Origin: Allobogoriella deserti
Lineage (GTDB): Bacteria > Actinomycetota > Actinomycetes > Actinomycetales > Actinomycetaceae
Direction: 5' to 3'
Assembly: GCF_042680605.1 (NCBI RefSeq)
Contig: NZ_JBHUEE010000007.1
Location: 62,001-126,000, forward strand
Length of the DNA: 64,000 bases
A program made the translations under genes and the position numbers. Below the pieces are notes generated by a model. The model made no database searches. It was not told the DNA's origin and saw nothing but the letters and a program-made list of their open reading frames with translations. Below, piece after piece: positions 24,517 to 33,287 of the stretch; the first letter of the stretch is position 1; each line of letters begins with the position of its first letter.

Positions 24517-25501
24517 TCACCTGCTGTGGGATTCCGCAACCGAGGACGCCTGTGCGGCGGAGGATGCCTGCGTCCGGGCCGAGCGCACCGCGCCGGCGAT
24601 CCCGGCCACCACGGTCAGGCCCAGCACCGTCCCAGCCACCAGCGTTCCGGCGTCCGGCGCCACGACAGACTGCCCGCGCAGCGCCTGCCAGGTGACGAGG
24701 GCGACGAGACCTCCGTACCCGAGACCCACGGACCACACGATCCGGGCGCGGACCCGATGCGCGCGCAGAACCGGGACCGAGGCCGCCAGGAGGCTCAGCG
24801 CCAGGGCCACCAGGGGCAGCACCTGGAGGGCATGCATCCCCACAAAGTGCGGGATGCGCAGGTCGCCGCCCGTGGTGCTCCAGCCCGAGGATCGGCAGCC
24901 CGGGTCCGCCGTCCTCGACCCCGACCGCGTGAGCACCGACGGCGTCGACCGCGCGTCCCTCCTCCATCGCTGTCAGTTGGTCCGCGGTCGGAGACGTCAT
25001 GAGAAAGGCGAGCGCCATCCCGACGAGCGCGAGGACCGCACCCAGCCGGATTGCCGCCCGGCTCGCCGCATCCCCGAGGTCGGCACGCCAGAGGAACACG
25101 GTCAGCACGAACGTCGCGACCCACACGGCCGCGATCGAAACACCCATGACGGTGTAGAGCGCCGCGTCGAGTCCGGTGTGCTGATTGAAGTGGCTTGCTG
25201 TCCCGCGGAGGACCTGCCCGACGATGATGACGATCTCCACCACGAGCAGCCCCACGATCACGACGGAGAGCCGGTGCACGAACGGGCGTGCCGTCAGCGA
25301 CGCCAGCCACGCCCAAGTCAACGCGTAGACCGCGATGGACACGGAGAACTTCAACGGCTTCGCCCAGATCGGCGCACCGAGCAGCGTCCGATCGTCGACG
25401 AGGAGGCCTGCGGCCGAGACGACGGCGAGCGCCGCCATCGCCACCGCGAGCCAGAGCATCGGCCGGTTCCATCCACGCATCAGCTCGAGTGCAGACCTCA
25501 C
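24517..25501 (-). pseudogene. Polytopic membrane protein with single-base frameshift
   Basis: From a GTG at 25501 behind GAGGGGA the frame encodes several helices (MLWLAVAMAALAVVSAAGLLV, WAKPLKFSVSIAVYALTWAWL, LSVVIVGLLVVEIVIIVGQVL, NQHTGLDAALYTVMGVSIAAVW) up to GLPILG. The continuation WSTTGGDLRIPHFVGMHALQ and three further helices are in another frame. Removing one base from the GGG run at 24884-24886 (CCC on the plus strand) joins them into a 327-aa protein. Family unnamed; conserved polytopic proteins with this PIWAKPLKF and GxxHAxG...GMHALQ pattern occur in Actinobacteria and Bacilli. Either a recent inactivation or a sequencing slip. Divergent from the MerR gene. Confidence 0.75.
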
Positions 25502-25515
25502 CTGGGTTCCCCTCA

Positions 25516-25550
25516 ATGGATAGTGGATAGCATCGCTATCCGCTATGGAT
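25516..25550. promoter_or_regulatory. 35-bp imperfect palindrome in MerR / membrane-protein divergent promoter
   Basis: The centre is a perfect inverted repeat GGATAGC-ATC-GCTATCC (25525-25541). It sits in a longer imperfect palindrome spanning 25516-25550, and TGGATAG is also directly repeated (25517-25523, 25524-25530). A -10-like TATACT lies at 25554-25559 on the MerR side. The AT-rich patch stands out from its surroundings. Likely operator of the adjacent MerR regulator. Confidence 0.65.
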
Positions 25551-25609
25551 ACTTATACTGTCCATCTGGCGTGCGCGCAAGAGGGCGTATCGCCGAAAGG
25601 ACGATGACG

Positions 25610-26248
25610 ATGCGGATGGCGGAGTTGAGCCGGCGGAGCGAGGTGCCGGTCCCGACGATCAAGTACTACCTACGGGAAGGGCTGCTTCCCACCGGGGTGC
25701 GCACCGGCCGCAACCAGGCCGACTACACCGAGGACCACCTCCGCCGCCTGACCATGATCCGGGCGCTGCGCAACGTCGGGGGACTCTCCGTCACTGCCGT
25801 CCGGGACGTGCTGGCTGCCGTGGACGCCGATGGCCCGAGACCGCACCAGGTCTTCCGGGTCGCGCAGGAGGCGATCGCCGGTCCGGGCCTGGAGGAGGAC
25901 TCGGCCGAGGCGCGTGCGGCGTTCGCCGAGGTCGATGAGCTCATCGCACGTATGGGCTGGCGGATCGCACCCACCTCCCCGGCACGCGGCACGCTCGCAC
26001 GGCTTCTCCACGACATCCGTCGCGCCGGAGACGAGGGCCTGCTGGACACCCTCGACGAGCGTGCCGAGATCGCCGAGCAGGTGGCGGAACTCGACCTGCG
26101 GACCGCCTGGTCGCGGCCGGACCTGGCCGCTCAGGTCCGCACCGTCGTAGTCGGTACGGTGCTCGGCGACGCGCTCGCGACGACGTTGCGCCGCCTCGCC
26201 CAGCAGCACGTGTCGCTGACCGGCTCCGGCCGACCGGACCATCGATAG
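25610..26248 (+). CDS. MerR-family transcriptional regulator
   Basis: 212 aa from the ATG at 25610, eight bases after GAAAGGA (ATG at 25604 is an in-frame alternative). N-terminal MerR winged helix: MAELSRRSEVPVPTIKYYLREGLLP, then QADYTEDHLRRLTMIRALRNVGGLSVTAVRDVL. The C-terminal half is helical with no metal-type Cys, so it probably senses an organic ligand or acts structurally. Divergent from the frameshifted membrane protein, sharing the palindromic promoter. Confidence 0.9.
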   Translation: MRMAELSRRSEVPVPTIKYYLREGLLPTGVRTGRNQADYTEDHLRRLTMIRALRNVGGLSVTAVRDVLAAVDADGPRPHQVFRVAQEAIAGPGLEEDSAEARAAFAEVDELIARMGWRIAPTSPARGTLARLLHDIRRAGDEGLLDTLDERAEIAEQVAELDLRTAWSRPDLAAQVRTVVVGTVLGDALATTLRRLAQQHVSLTGSGRPDHR

Positions 26249-26279
26249 GCCACCACCGGCGAGGCGCCGCGCGACTGAG

Positions 26280-27386
26280 TCAGTCCCCGGCCACGGCGGC
26301 ATGGTCACGCCGCCACTCGCCCGCGATCTCCAGGAACAGGTCGTTCGCCTCCGGTTCGCCGATCGAGACACGGACCCCTTCGTCCTCGAACGGCCGCACG
26401 AGTACCCCGCGGTCACGTGCTGCAGCGGCGAATCCGGCGGCACGTCGGCCGAGCGCGAGCCAGACGAAGTTCCCCTGCGGATCGGGAATGCTCCATCCCT
26501 GGCCGGTCAGCGCATCGCGCACCCGGTCGCGTTCGGCCACCACCTGACCCACCCGTTCGGCGACCAGATCCTGGCACGTGAGCGCGGCCAGGGCAGCGGC
26601 CTGCGCCAGGCCGTTGACACCGAAGGGCGTGGACGTGGCCCGGAACCCCGCGGCCAGCCGCCGACGGGCGACGGCGTAGCCCACCCGCAGGCCGGCGAGA
26701 CCGTAGGCCTTCGAGAAGGTGCGCAGCACCACGAGGTTCTTGTGCTCGGGCAGCAGGGCGACGCCGTCGGTGGGGTCCGGTCGGCGCACGAACTCGAGGT
26801 AGGCCTCGTCGAGGACCACCAGGACGTCTCGGGGGACGATCTGCAGGAACGCGCGGAGCTCGGACTGGCTGAGCGCGGGACCGGTGGGGTTGTTCGGACT
26901 GCACACGAGGACGACGCGGGTCCGTGGGGTGATCGCCCGCGCCATCGCGTCGAGATCGTGGCGCCCGTCCTCGTCGACGGGCACCATCACCGGCGTGGCG
27001 CCGGCCACCGGCACCGCGATGGGATATGCCTCGAACGACCGCCACGCCATGAGCACCTCATCGCCCGGACGGCAGACCGCCTCCAGCACGTGGGCCAGGA
27101 CGGCGACCGAACCGTTGCCGACGACGATCTTCTCGGCGGGCACGCCGAGAAGATCACCGAGTGCCGACGTGAGATCGGTCGCGTACATGTCCGGGTATCG
27201 GTTCACGTCCACACCGGCGTCGGCGAGCGCGGCCCCGACGGCGGGCAGCGGCGGGAACGGCAGCTCGTTGCTCGAGAGCTTGTAGACCTGACGGCGCGCC
27301 GGTCGGGCACCCGGAACGTAGGACGGCAAGGCGGCGATCTCGGGCCTGAGGCTGACGGGAGGGCGCGACGAAGCCATGGGCGCCAT
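26280..27386 (-). CDS. pat: Aromatic amino acid aminotransferase (HisC/Pat family)
   Basis: 368 aa from the ATG at 27386 (ATG 27377 is the alternative). Class I/II aminotransferase: KLSSNELPFPPLPAV, VGNGSVAVLAHVLEA, CSPNNPTGPALS, DEAYLEF, and the PLP-binding Lys in RTFSKAYGLAGLRVGYA. The order and wording closely follow mycobacterial HisC2/Pat proteins, which transaminate aromatic amino acids. It stands alone, not in a his operon, supporting Pat rather than histidinol-phosphate aminotransferase. Convergent with the MerR gene. Confidence 0.88.
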   Translation of the reverse strand: MAPMASSRPPVSLRPEIAALPSYVPGARPARRQVYKLSSNELPFPPLPAVGAALADAGVDVNRYPDMYATDLTSALGDLLGVPAEKIVVGNGSVAVLAHVLEAVCRPGDEVLMAWRSFEAYPIAVPVAGATPVMVPVDEDGRHDLDAMARAITPRTRVVLVCSPNNPTGPALSQSELRAFLQIVPRDVLVVLDEAYLEFVRRPDPTDGVALLPEHKNLVVLRTFSKAYGLAGLRVGYAVARRRLAAGFRATSTPFGVNGLAQAAALAALTCQDLVAERVGQVVAERDRVRDALTGQGWSIPDPQGNFVWLALGRRAAGFAAAARDRGVLVRPFEDEGVRVSIGEPEANDLFLEIAGEWRRDHAAVAGD

Positions 27387-27497
27387 GATCGCGCACCGGC
27401 GGCGTCGCGGCGAAGGTGACCACCTGGCGGTCGTGTTCTCGCTCACCTGGCGGCGGTTCGCGGGGCGTCACGCACCGGCCGATGGCAGGATCGGGCC

Positions 27498-27875
27498 ATG
27501 AAGTTCGTCATCCGGCTCCTGGTCAACGCCGCAGCGCTCTGGCTGTGCGACTGGTTGTTCGCCGGGATCGAGCTCGCACCGGCGACCTCGACCGGTATGA
27601 CTCTGCTCTCGCTCGGCGTGGTCGCCCTGGTGTTCACCCTGGTGAACATGCTCGTCCGCCCGGTGGTCAAGCTCCTGTCGCTGCCGTTGTACGTGATCAC
27701 GCTCGGGCTGTTCTTCCTCGTGGTCAACGCACTGATGCTGATGCTCACCGGGTGGATCACGTCGTTCACCGAGTTCGGCCTCACGGTCGACGGGTTCGGC
27801 ACGGCCGTCGTGGCCGGGGTCGTGATCGCCATCGTCAGCTGGCTGCTGCACCTGGTGATTCCCGGCAAACGCTGA
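27498..27875 (+). CDS. YvlD/phage-holin-type four-helix membrane protein
   Basis: 125 aa, ATG at 27498. Four hydrophobic helices and the family pattern VFTLVNMLVRPVVKLLSLPLYVITLGLFFLVVNALMLMLTGWI. The family (DUF360/YvlD) is called phage holin family in databases by fold only; there is no phage context here. Role unknown, possibly envelope stress. Divergent from the aminotransferase. Confidence 0.88.
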   Translation: MKFVIRLLVNAAALWLCDWLFAGIELAPATSTGMTLLSLGVVALVFTLVNMLVRPVVKLLSLPLYVITLGLFFLVVNALMLMLTGWITSFTEFGLTVDGFGTAVVAGVVIAIVSWLLHLVIPGKR

Positions 27876-27924
27876 CGCGGGCCCCGTGCGCGGCGGCACG
27901 GGCCACCACGCACGAGGGGCGCCG

Positions 27925-28131
27925 TCAGGACGCGTGGGCCGAGGAGTCGCCGGCGTGGACGACGGTGTCCGGTCCGGGGTGGACGAGGGTCTCCTCCTCG
28001 CTGCCGTCCCAGCGGACCGTGAACGGTGGTGAGCCGTCCGGGTTCTTGACCTGGGTCACCACACCCTCGCGACCGGGCCTGCCCACGACATCGGACTGAG
28101 TGACGATCCGATCGCCTACTGCCGCTCTCAT
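27925..28131 (-). CDS. DUF1918 small protein
   Basis: 68 aa, ATG at 28131 behind AAGGAGGG. Single SH3-like DUF1918 domain: VGDRIVTQSDVVGRPGREGVV, DGSPPFTVRWDGSEEETLVHPGPD. Abundant in Actinobacteria, often beside stress genes; function not established. Convergent with the YvlD-type gene. Confidence 0.9.
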   Translation of the reverse strand: MRAAVGDRIVTQSDVVGRPGREGVVTQVKNPDGSPPFTVRWDGSEEETLVHPGPDTVVHAGDSSAHAS

Positions 28132-28242
28132 CGTCCCTCCTTCTCGTCATCGTCGATCCAGGGCGGTTCCATTGTGCGTCGACGCCGCGGCGTCGGTCAC
28201 GTCGAGCCGTCCGTACTTGCCGTGATCACGGGGGCGGGCACC

Positions 28243-29799
28243 TCACCGACGCTGGACGTCGAAGACGTACGAGCGTGTCGTGGCGCCGGCGTCGTCGAGC
28301 GCCATCGCCTCGGCCCCCATGGTCATGAACCGCCGCACCGCGGGGTGCTCGTAGTCGTCCAACTGCTCCGCCATGTCCACGTACTGCGCGAGGTGGTGGT
28401 GCTCACCCAGCCCGGAGGGTTCCTCGCTGAGCGCGGTGACGGTCACCCGGTTCGGCGCCGGCTCGTTCTGCTCGCCGTCGAGCCCGACCACCGGGTCCTG
28501 GCTGTCCTCGAGGTGAAGGACCTGGACGTCGGACGGGACGCCGTCGGTGGTTCCGGTGGGACTGCCGGCCGTGACCACCGTGGAGAAGGTGTACTGCGAC
28601 TGCAGAACGGGGTCGGCCGCCACGCGGGTCCCCACGATGCCGCCCTGGCTGTGCCCGACGATGTTGACCGGTTCGTCCGGTGGGACGTTCAGCTGGCGCA
28701 GTGCCTGGGCGACCGCGATCTCCATGTCCGTCCGTTCCCCGGCGATACCGAGGAGGTTGGTCTCCATGTCCATGGGGTTCGGTCCGCCGGTGCTGAGCGG
28801 GGCGCGGGTGCCCGGGATGTAGACGGTCCACCGGTGCTCACCGCCGGAGGTGGTGGTGCGCTGGATCTCGATGGCTGCGTCACCGCCGCGGCTGTCGATG
28901 TACCGGTTGACCTCGTCGACGTGGCTGAGAACGTCGCGCACGCTCCGTGGCGTCGCCGCCTCGGTGCCGAGGATCGTCGGCGTGGTCTGCGGACCGAACG
29001 GGGCGTTCGGGTCGACGACCACGGGCGGCGCCGAGACCTCGCTCGGTGTGACGACGACATCGTCCCGGTTGCGGTTCCACGGCTGGACCATGCTCAGCCA
29101 GGACAGGCCCACCAGGGCGGAGCGCTGCGTCGGGGTGAGACCGTCGACGTCGATGTGCTCGCCGTCGTAGAAGAAGCGGTTCCGCACCACGTCACTGTTC
29201 ATGTACTGCATCTGCCGCGCGAAGTTGGCGACGTCGCTCTGCAGCATCAGGCCGTCGGGGATGTCGTTGAACCGCATGTTGGCGTAGGCGAAGCCGGCGG
29301 CGCGGGCGAACTCCGCCATGTCCTCGAGCATCTGGAGCTGGTCGGTACCCGGCGGCATGAGCGGGAACTGGTAGAGGATGCGCCGCGAGAGCGGCGGCGA
29401 GAACCCCATGACGACGGCGGCCTCCGCGGCGTCGTAGACCAGCGACTGCTGAAAGACGTCGCTCGCGCGCTGACGCAGTTCCTCGGCGAGGGGACGCAGC
29501 CCGTTCGGCCCCCAGCGCAGCTCACCGAGGCGAACCCGGACGTCACCGAAGTGGTGCAGGACCTGGTGGGCCTGCCCGGAGACCTCGATGTCCGCGTCGA
29601 GGGCGGCGAGCTGTGCCTCGAGCGCGTCCACGAGGTCCGCCGCGGCGTTGAGATTGTTGTGGTGGGTACGCAGCTCCGCGGTCTCGACGTCGGTACGCCG
29701 ACCGCCGTGGTAGGGCGACCCGCCCGTGGTCACCAACCCCGTGGTCCCCGGGGTGCGGCCGGTCACCCCCTCGTCAGCCTCCGGGATGGGCACGCTCAT
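28243..29799 (-). CDS. Alpha/beta hydrolase-fold protein paired with WXG-like protein
   Basis: 518 aa; ATG at 29799 overlaps the stop of the WXG-like gene (ATGA). The first 120 residues are helical and WXG/ESX-substrate-like (ETAELRTHHNNLNAAADLVDALEAQLAAL). From about 300 a serine-hydrolase domain carries the nucleophile elbow VNIVGHSQGGIVG, with candidate acid LEDSQDPVVGLDG and His GEHHHLAQY. No signal peptide. Such helical-bundle plus lipase-like proteins are seen with type VII-like or polymorphic-toxin loci; no ESX machinery is in the window, so export is unproven. Confidence 0.82.
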   Translation of the reverse strand: MSVPIPEADEGVTGRTPGTTGLVTTGGSPYHGGRRTDVETAELRTHHNNLNAAADLVDALEAQLAALDADIEVSGQAHQVLHHFGDVRVRLGELRWGPNGLRPLAEELRQRASDVFQQSLVYDAAEAAVVMGFSPPLSRRILYQFPLMPPGTDQLQMLEDMAEFARAAGFAYANMRFNDIPDGLMLQSDVANFARQMQYMNSDVVRNRFFYDGEHIDVDGLTPTQRSALVGLSWLSMVQPWNRNRDDVVVTPSEVSAPPVVVDPNAPFGPQTTPTILGTEAATPRSVRDVLSHVDEVNRYIDSRGGDAAIEIQRTTTSGGEHRWTVYIPGTRAPLSTGGPNPMDMETNLLGIAGERTDMEIAVAQALRQLNVPPDEPVNIVGHSQGGIVGTRVAADPVLQSQYTFSTVVTAGSPTGTTDGVPSDVQVLHLEDSQDPVVGLDGEQNEPAPNRVTVTALSEEPSGLGEHHHLAQYVDMAEQLDDYEHPAVRRFMTMGAEAMALDDAGATTRSYVFDVQRR

Positions 29800-30059
29800 C
29801 CGGCACCTCCCGCCGCCCCGGTCCCGGCGATCTCGGCAGTGGCCGCGACGGTGGCCGACCGTACGGCGGGCAGCGTGGCGTACATACCGGTGCTGACCGC
29901 CGAGACCCGGTCGAGTAACGCGAAGACGGCACCGGCGTAGCTCTCCGCTCCGGCGCCCGTCCACTGCACCGGCAGGCACCCCGCCACCGCGGTCCGTACC
30001 TCCTCCAGGTTTCCGGCCGCCGCCTCCAGACCGGCCGGAATGGTCCAGATGTCGCTCAT
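29796..30059 (-). CDS. WXG100-like small protein
   Basis: 87 aa from the ATG at 30059 with a long purine-rich ribosome site (GGAGGAGGAAAGGGG). Two predicted helices flank a WxG-type turn (PVQWTGAGAESYAG), matching the hairpin of WXG100/ESX proteins. First gene of a two-gene operon with the hydrolase, whose own N-terminus is similar in character; the two may dimerise. Confidence 0.78.
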   Translation of the reverse strand: MSDIWTIPAGLEAAAGNLEEVRTAVAGCLPVQWTGAGAESYAGAVFALLDRVSAVSTGMYATLPAVRSATVAATAEIAGTGAAGGAG

Positions 30060-30205
30060 CTCGCCCCTTTCCTCCTCCGCACGGACCAGCACGCTAGGGA
30101 CGAGGTGCCCATGGATGCGCCAGGCCGGCGCCTCGCTGTGGACAAGGTGTCACCTGGAGCGCAGATGTGGACCGATCGGCGCCGTCGGTCCGTCGGCGAG
30201 ACACT

Positions 30206-31021
30206 GTGACCGTGACGAACGCCGCCGATCCCCCGGCCTTCGGAGCCCGCGCGTATCCGCCGGGGCGGTCCAGGGACCTCACCGCACGCCTGCGCGCCGC
30301 GGGCTGTGTCTTCGCCGAGGAGGAGGCCGCGCTCCTGATCGAGCACGCCGACGACTCGGAAGCGCTGGAGGCGATGGTCTCCCGGCGGGTCTGCGGTGAG
30401 CCGCTCGAACTGGTCCTCGGCTGGGCCGAGCTCTCCAGTGTCCGCGTCCACGTCGCACCCGGGGTGTTCGTCCCACGACGCCGCTCGGTGCTGCTGGTGG
30501 AGCTCACCACCGACCTGATCGAGGCCGGCGGATCCCTGCTGGACCTGGGGTGCGGCACCGGAGCGATCGCCGCCGCGGTCCGTCACCACGTCCCCGGCGT
30601 GCGGACCTGGGCGGTGGACGTGGACCCGGACGCCGTGCGGTGTGCGCGCCGGAACCTGCCGGGCGCGCGCGTCCTGCAGGGCGACCTCTACGCACCGCTG
30701 CCGGCCGGGCTGAGGTTCGACGTCGTCGTCGCCAACGCGCCGTACGTGCCGACGGCGGAGATCGCCCGCATGCCACCGGAGGCCCGAGAGCACGAGCACC
30801 TGGTCGCGCTGGACGGCGGACCGGACGGCCTCGACGTGCACCGCCGCGTCATCGCCGGCGCGCCGGAGCGGCTCACGCGCTCGGGCACGCTGCTCGTGGA
30901 GACCTCGGCCGCGCAGGCGACGGCCGCCGCGGCGCTGATGGCCGACGCCGGACTGCTGACGCGCGTGGTCCGGGACGAGGCGATCGGTGCGACGGCCGTC
31001 GTCGGTCGAGCGCACGGATGA
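30206..31021 (+). CDS. Protein-(glutamine-N5) methyltransferase-like (PrmC family)
   Basis: 271 aa from a GTG at 30206 (GTG 30212 possible). PrmC/HemK-type: a helical N-domain ending in VCGEPLELVLGWAELSSV, SAM motif I LLDLGCGTGAIAAAV, acidic loop AVDVDPDAV and the target-amide motif NAPYVPT (NPPY variant with Ala). The Pro-to-Ala change and short N-domain are typical of a putative second PrmC paralogue in Actinobacteria, so the substrate may not be a release factor. Confidence 0.85.
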   Translation: MTVTNAADPPAFGARAYPPGRSRDLTARLRAAGCVFAEEEAALLIEHADDSEALEAMVSRRVCGEPLELVLGWAELSSVRVHVAPGVFVPRRRSVLLVELTTDLIEAGGSLLDLGCGTGAIAAAVRHHVPGVRTWAVDVDPDAVRCARRNLPGARVLQGDLYAPLPAGLRFDVVVANAPYVPTAEIARMPPEAREHEHLVALDGGPDGLDVHRRVIAGAPERLTRSGTLLVETSAAQATAAAALMADAGLLTRVVRDEAIGATAVVGRAHG

Positions 31022-31091
31022 CGCCGGCGGTCGAACCTCGAGCGTGACGCCCCGGATGACGCGTCCCGTGACCGACCCCCAGGATGGAGCC

Positions 31092-31865
31092 GTGGATATC
31101 TTCCGCAAGACCGATGACCCGCGTGCCGTGGCGTTCGAGGCGGCCGGGCTGCGCTGGCTCGCCGAGGCCGAGGCCGGCGCTGCGGTAGCCGAGATCGTCG
31201 ACGAGTCCCCCGGCGTGCTGCAGACCCGGCGGGTCCGGGAGACGGCCGCGACAGCGGCGGCGGCGGAGGACTTCGGCCGCGCCCTGGCCCGGACCCACGC
31301 GGCCGGCGCGCCACACCACGGCTGCCCGCCACCCGGGTTCGCCGGCGAGGGCTTCATGGGCCGCGCGCCGTTGCCGCTGCGCGCAGAGCCGCCCGGTTCG
31401 TGGGGCGAGTTCTATGCCACCGACCGCGTCCTGCCCTACCTGACGGCGGCCCGGCAGAACGGCTCGATCGACGACGACGGCGCCCGGACCGTGGAGCGGT
31501 GCGCGGGCCGGATCGACGACGGCGAGTTCGATGCGCCGCAACCCGGCCTCGTCACCGGTGTCGCCGCACGGCTGCACGGCGACCTGTGGTCGGGCAACGT
31601 GCTCTGGTCGCCCGAGACCGGGGGAACGCTCATCGACCCGGCCGCCCAAGGCGGCCATGCGGAGTCCGACCTCGCCCAGCTGTCGGTTTTCGGCGCACCG
31701 CACCGCGAGCGCATCGTCGCGGCTTACCACGAGGTCTCGCCGTTGGCGGCGGGCTGGGCTGATCGCGTGGGCCTGCATCAGCTGCACATGCTGATCGTCC
31801 ACGCGGCCCTGTTCGGCGGCGGGTACGGTGCGCAGACGGTGAGCGTCGCGGCGCAGTACGCCTAA
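31092..31865 (+). CDS. Fructosamine-kinase-family protein
   Basis: 257 aa from the GTG at 31092. APH/choline-kinase fold: N-lobe beginning FRKTDDPRAVAFEAAGLRWLAEA, an active-site RLHGDLWSGNVLWS (catalytic Asp) and the metal-binding LIDPAAQGGHAESDLAQLSVFG. It should phosphorylate ketoamines on glycated proteins for their repair. Its end overlaps the convergent DinB-like gene by 4 bp. Confidence 0.9.
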   Translation: MDIFRKTDDPRAVAFEAAGLRWLAEAEAGAAVAEIVDESPGVLQTRRVRETAATAAAAEDFGRALARTHAAGAPHHGCPPPGFAGEGFMGRAPLPLRAEPPGSWGEFYATDRVLPYLTAARQNGSIDDDGARTVERCAGRIDDGEFDAPQPGLVTGVAARLHGDLWSGNVLWSPETGGTLIDPAAQGGHAESDLAQLSVFGAPHRERIVAAYHEVSPLAAGWADRVGLHQLHMLIVHAALFGGGYGAQTVSVAAQYA

Positions 31866-32473
31866 CGCGCGGCCCATTCGCCCGGAGGCTGCCACTCGGG
31901 ATCGCGACCGGCCAGGCCGAGCGCGCGCGTGAAGGCAGCGGCACCATCGGGAACCGGGACCGCGGGTCCGAACAGCGGCGAGGGATCGGCGGCGGTCTGC
32001 TCGGTGAAGCCGAGGACGATCCCGGCCGACGTCTCGTCGATCCGGTAGTCCTGACCGGTGGCGCGCGCGAGGTCCCAGCCGTGCAGGACCAACTCGTCGA
32101 GGGCCACGACACCCGCGACGTCGCCGGGCAGGTCGACGCCACCGGCGCGCGTCATGCCGGTCCAGGCGTCCGGATCACGCCACGCCCCGACGAGCGTGCC
32201 GATCTCCCGCGGGAGGCGTTCGGCCCAGCCCGGCCGCAGCACGGAGCGGCGGGTGGCGGGGTCGGTGTCGGTGTCGGTCGACGGCCCGAGGTCCTTCGCG
32301 GCGGCCGCGGTGAACGCTGTCACGAGGTCGTCGATGTGGGCCAGAAGGTGGCGGACGCTCCAGTCGGCGCACGGCGTCGGCGCGTCGAGCCTGCCCGGAT
32401 CGGTGGCCGCGACCGCCGCGGCGAGGGCGGCTCCTGCCGGCTCGAGGTCGGGGACCGTACTCGTGCTCGTCAT
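31862..32473 (-). CDS. TIGR03086-family metal-binding DinB-fold protein
   Basis: 203 aa, ATG at 32473. The mycothiol-dependent maleylpyruvate isomerase/DinB signature is at the N-terminus (PTPCADWSVRHLLAHIDDLVTAF) and the later metal His in LDELVLHGWDLARATGQ. Widespread in Actinobacteria; probably a thiol-dependent enzyme whose substrate is unknown. Confidence 0.9.
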   Translation of the reverse strand: MTSTSTVPDLEPAGAALAAAVAATDPGRLDAPTPCADWSVRHLLAHIDDLVTAFTAAAAKDLGPSTDTDTDPATRRSVLRPGWAERLPREIGTLVGAWRDPDAWTGMTRAGGVDLPGDVAGVVALDELVLHGWDLARATGQDYRIDETSAGIVLGFTEQTAADPSPLFGPAVPVPDGAAAFTRALGLAGRDPEWQPPGEWAAR

Positions 32474-32549
32474 GCCGCAAGCATTCCAGTTGCAGATCGC
32501 AATCACAAGGCCGCGATGCGGGACCCGCTCACATCCGACGACGTGTGCG

Positions 32550-33287
32550 TCAGGCTCGCGGCTGCCGTTCGATCCAGTCGGCGAGCGCGACCCGCGGGCC
32601 GGTGAAGAACGGGACCTCCTCGCGCACGTGCCGGCGAGCCTCGGTGGCACGCAGGTCGCGCATGAGGTCGACGATGCGGTGCAGCTCCTCCGCCTCGAAC
32701 GCGAGGATCCACTCGTAGTCACCGAGCCCGAAGGCAGCCACCGTGTTCGCCCGGACGTCGCCGTAGTCGCGGGCGGCGAGGCCGTGGTCGCGCAGCATGG
32801 CGCGCCGTTCGTCATCGGGCAGCAGGTACCAGTCGTAGGACCGCACGAACGGGTACACGCACAGGTACCTGCCAGGCTCCTCGCCGGCCAGGAACGCCGG
32901 CACATGCCGTTTGTTGAACTCGGCCGGCCGGTGCAGGGCGGCCACGGACCACACCGGCGCCAGGTGAGCGCCGAGGCGGCTGCCGAGCAGGCGGTGGTAG
33001 GCGGCCTGGACCTCTTCGACGCTGGGCGCGTGCCACCAGACCATGAGGTCGGCGTCGGCACGCAGGCCGGCGACGTCGTACCAGCCGCGGACCTCGACGC
33101 CGGCGGTGTCCACGGCGGCCAACGCCTCCTCGGCCAGGGCGACGCGGTCGGCGTCCTGACCGGGCAGCGGCGCGGCGGCGGAGAAGACCGACCACATCGT
33201 GTAGCGGACCTGCTGGTTGATGGCCTCGGTCTCTTCGGAGCTCAGCCCGGCGCCGAGCCGCGGCGGTGCGGTGTCCTGCTCGCCCAT
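32550..33287 (-). CDS. hemQ: Coproheme decarboxylase HemQ (ChdC)
   Basis: 245 aa; ATG at 33287 shares a base with the hemH stop (TGATG). Chlorite-dismutase-fold features: RYTMWSVF, WYDVAGLRADADLMVWWHAPS, the coproheme-binding PFVRSYDWYLLPDDERR with the catalytic Tyr, and the proximal His in RAMLRDHGLAARDYG. It oxidatively decarboxylates coproheme to haem b, the last step of the Gram-positive pathway. Part of a hemA-hemH-hemQ operon. Confidence 0.95.
   Translation of the reverse strand: MGEQDTAPPRLGAGLSSEETEAINQQVRYTMWSVFSAAAPLPGQDADRVALAEEALAAVDTAGVEVRGWYDVAGLRADADLMVWWHAPSVEEVQAAYHRLLGSRLGAHLAPVWSVAALHRPAEFNKRHVPAFLAGEEPGRYLCVYPFVRSYDWYLLPDDERRAMLRDHGLAARDYGDVRANTVAAFGLGDYEWILAFEAEELHRIVDLMRDLRATEARRHVREEVPFFTGPRVALADWIERQPRA

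Noticed and set aside
27498..27875. Phage holin suggesting a prophage
   Set aside because: The YvlD-type family is called holin by fold only. No phage genes, integrase or attachment site are near.
28174..29940. 588-residue plus-strand open frame over the hydrolase gene
   Set aside because: Shadow of the minus-strand alpha/beta hydrolase, which carries GHSQGG and is coupled to the WXG-like gene.
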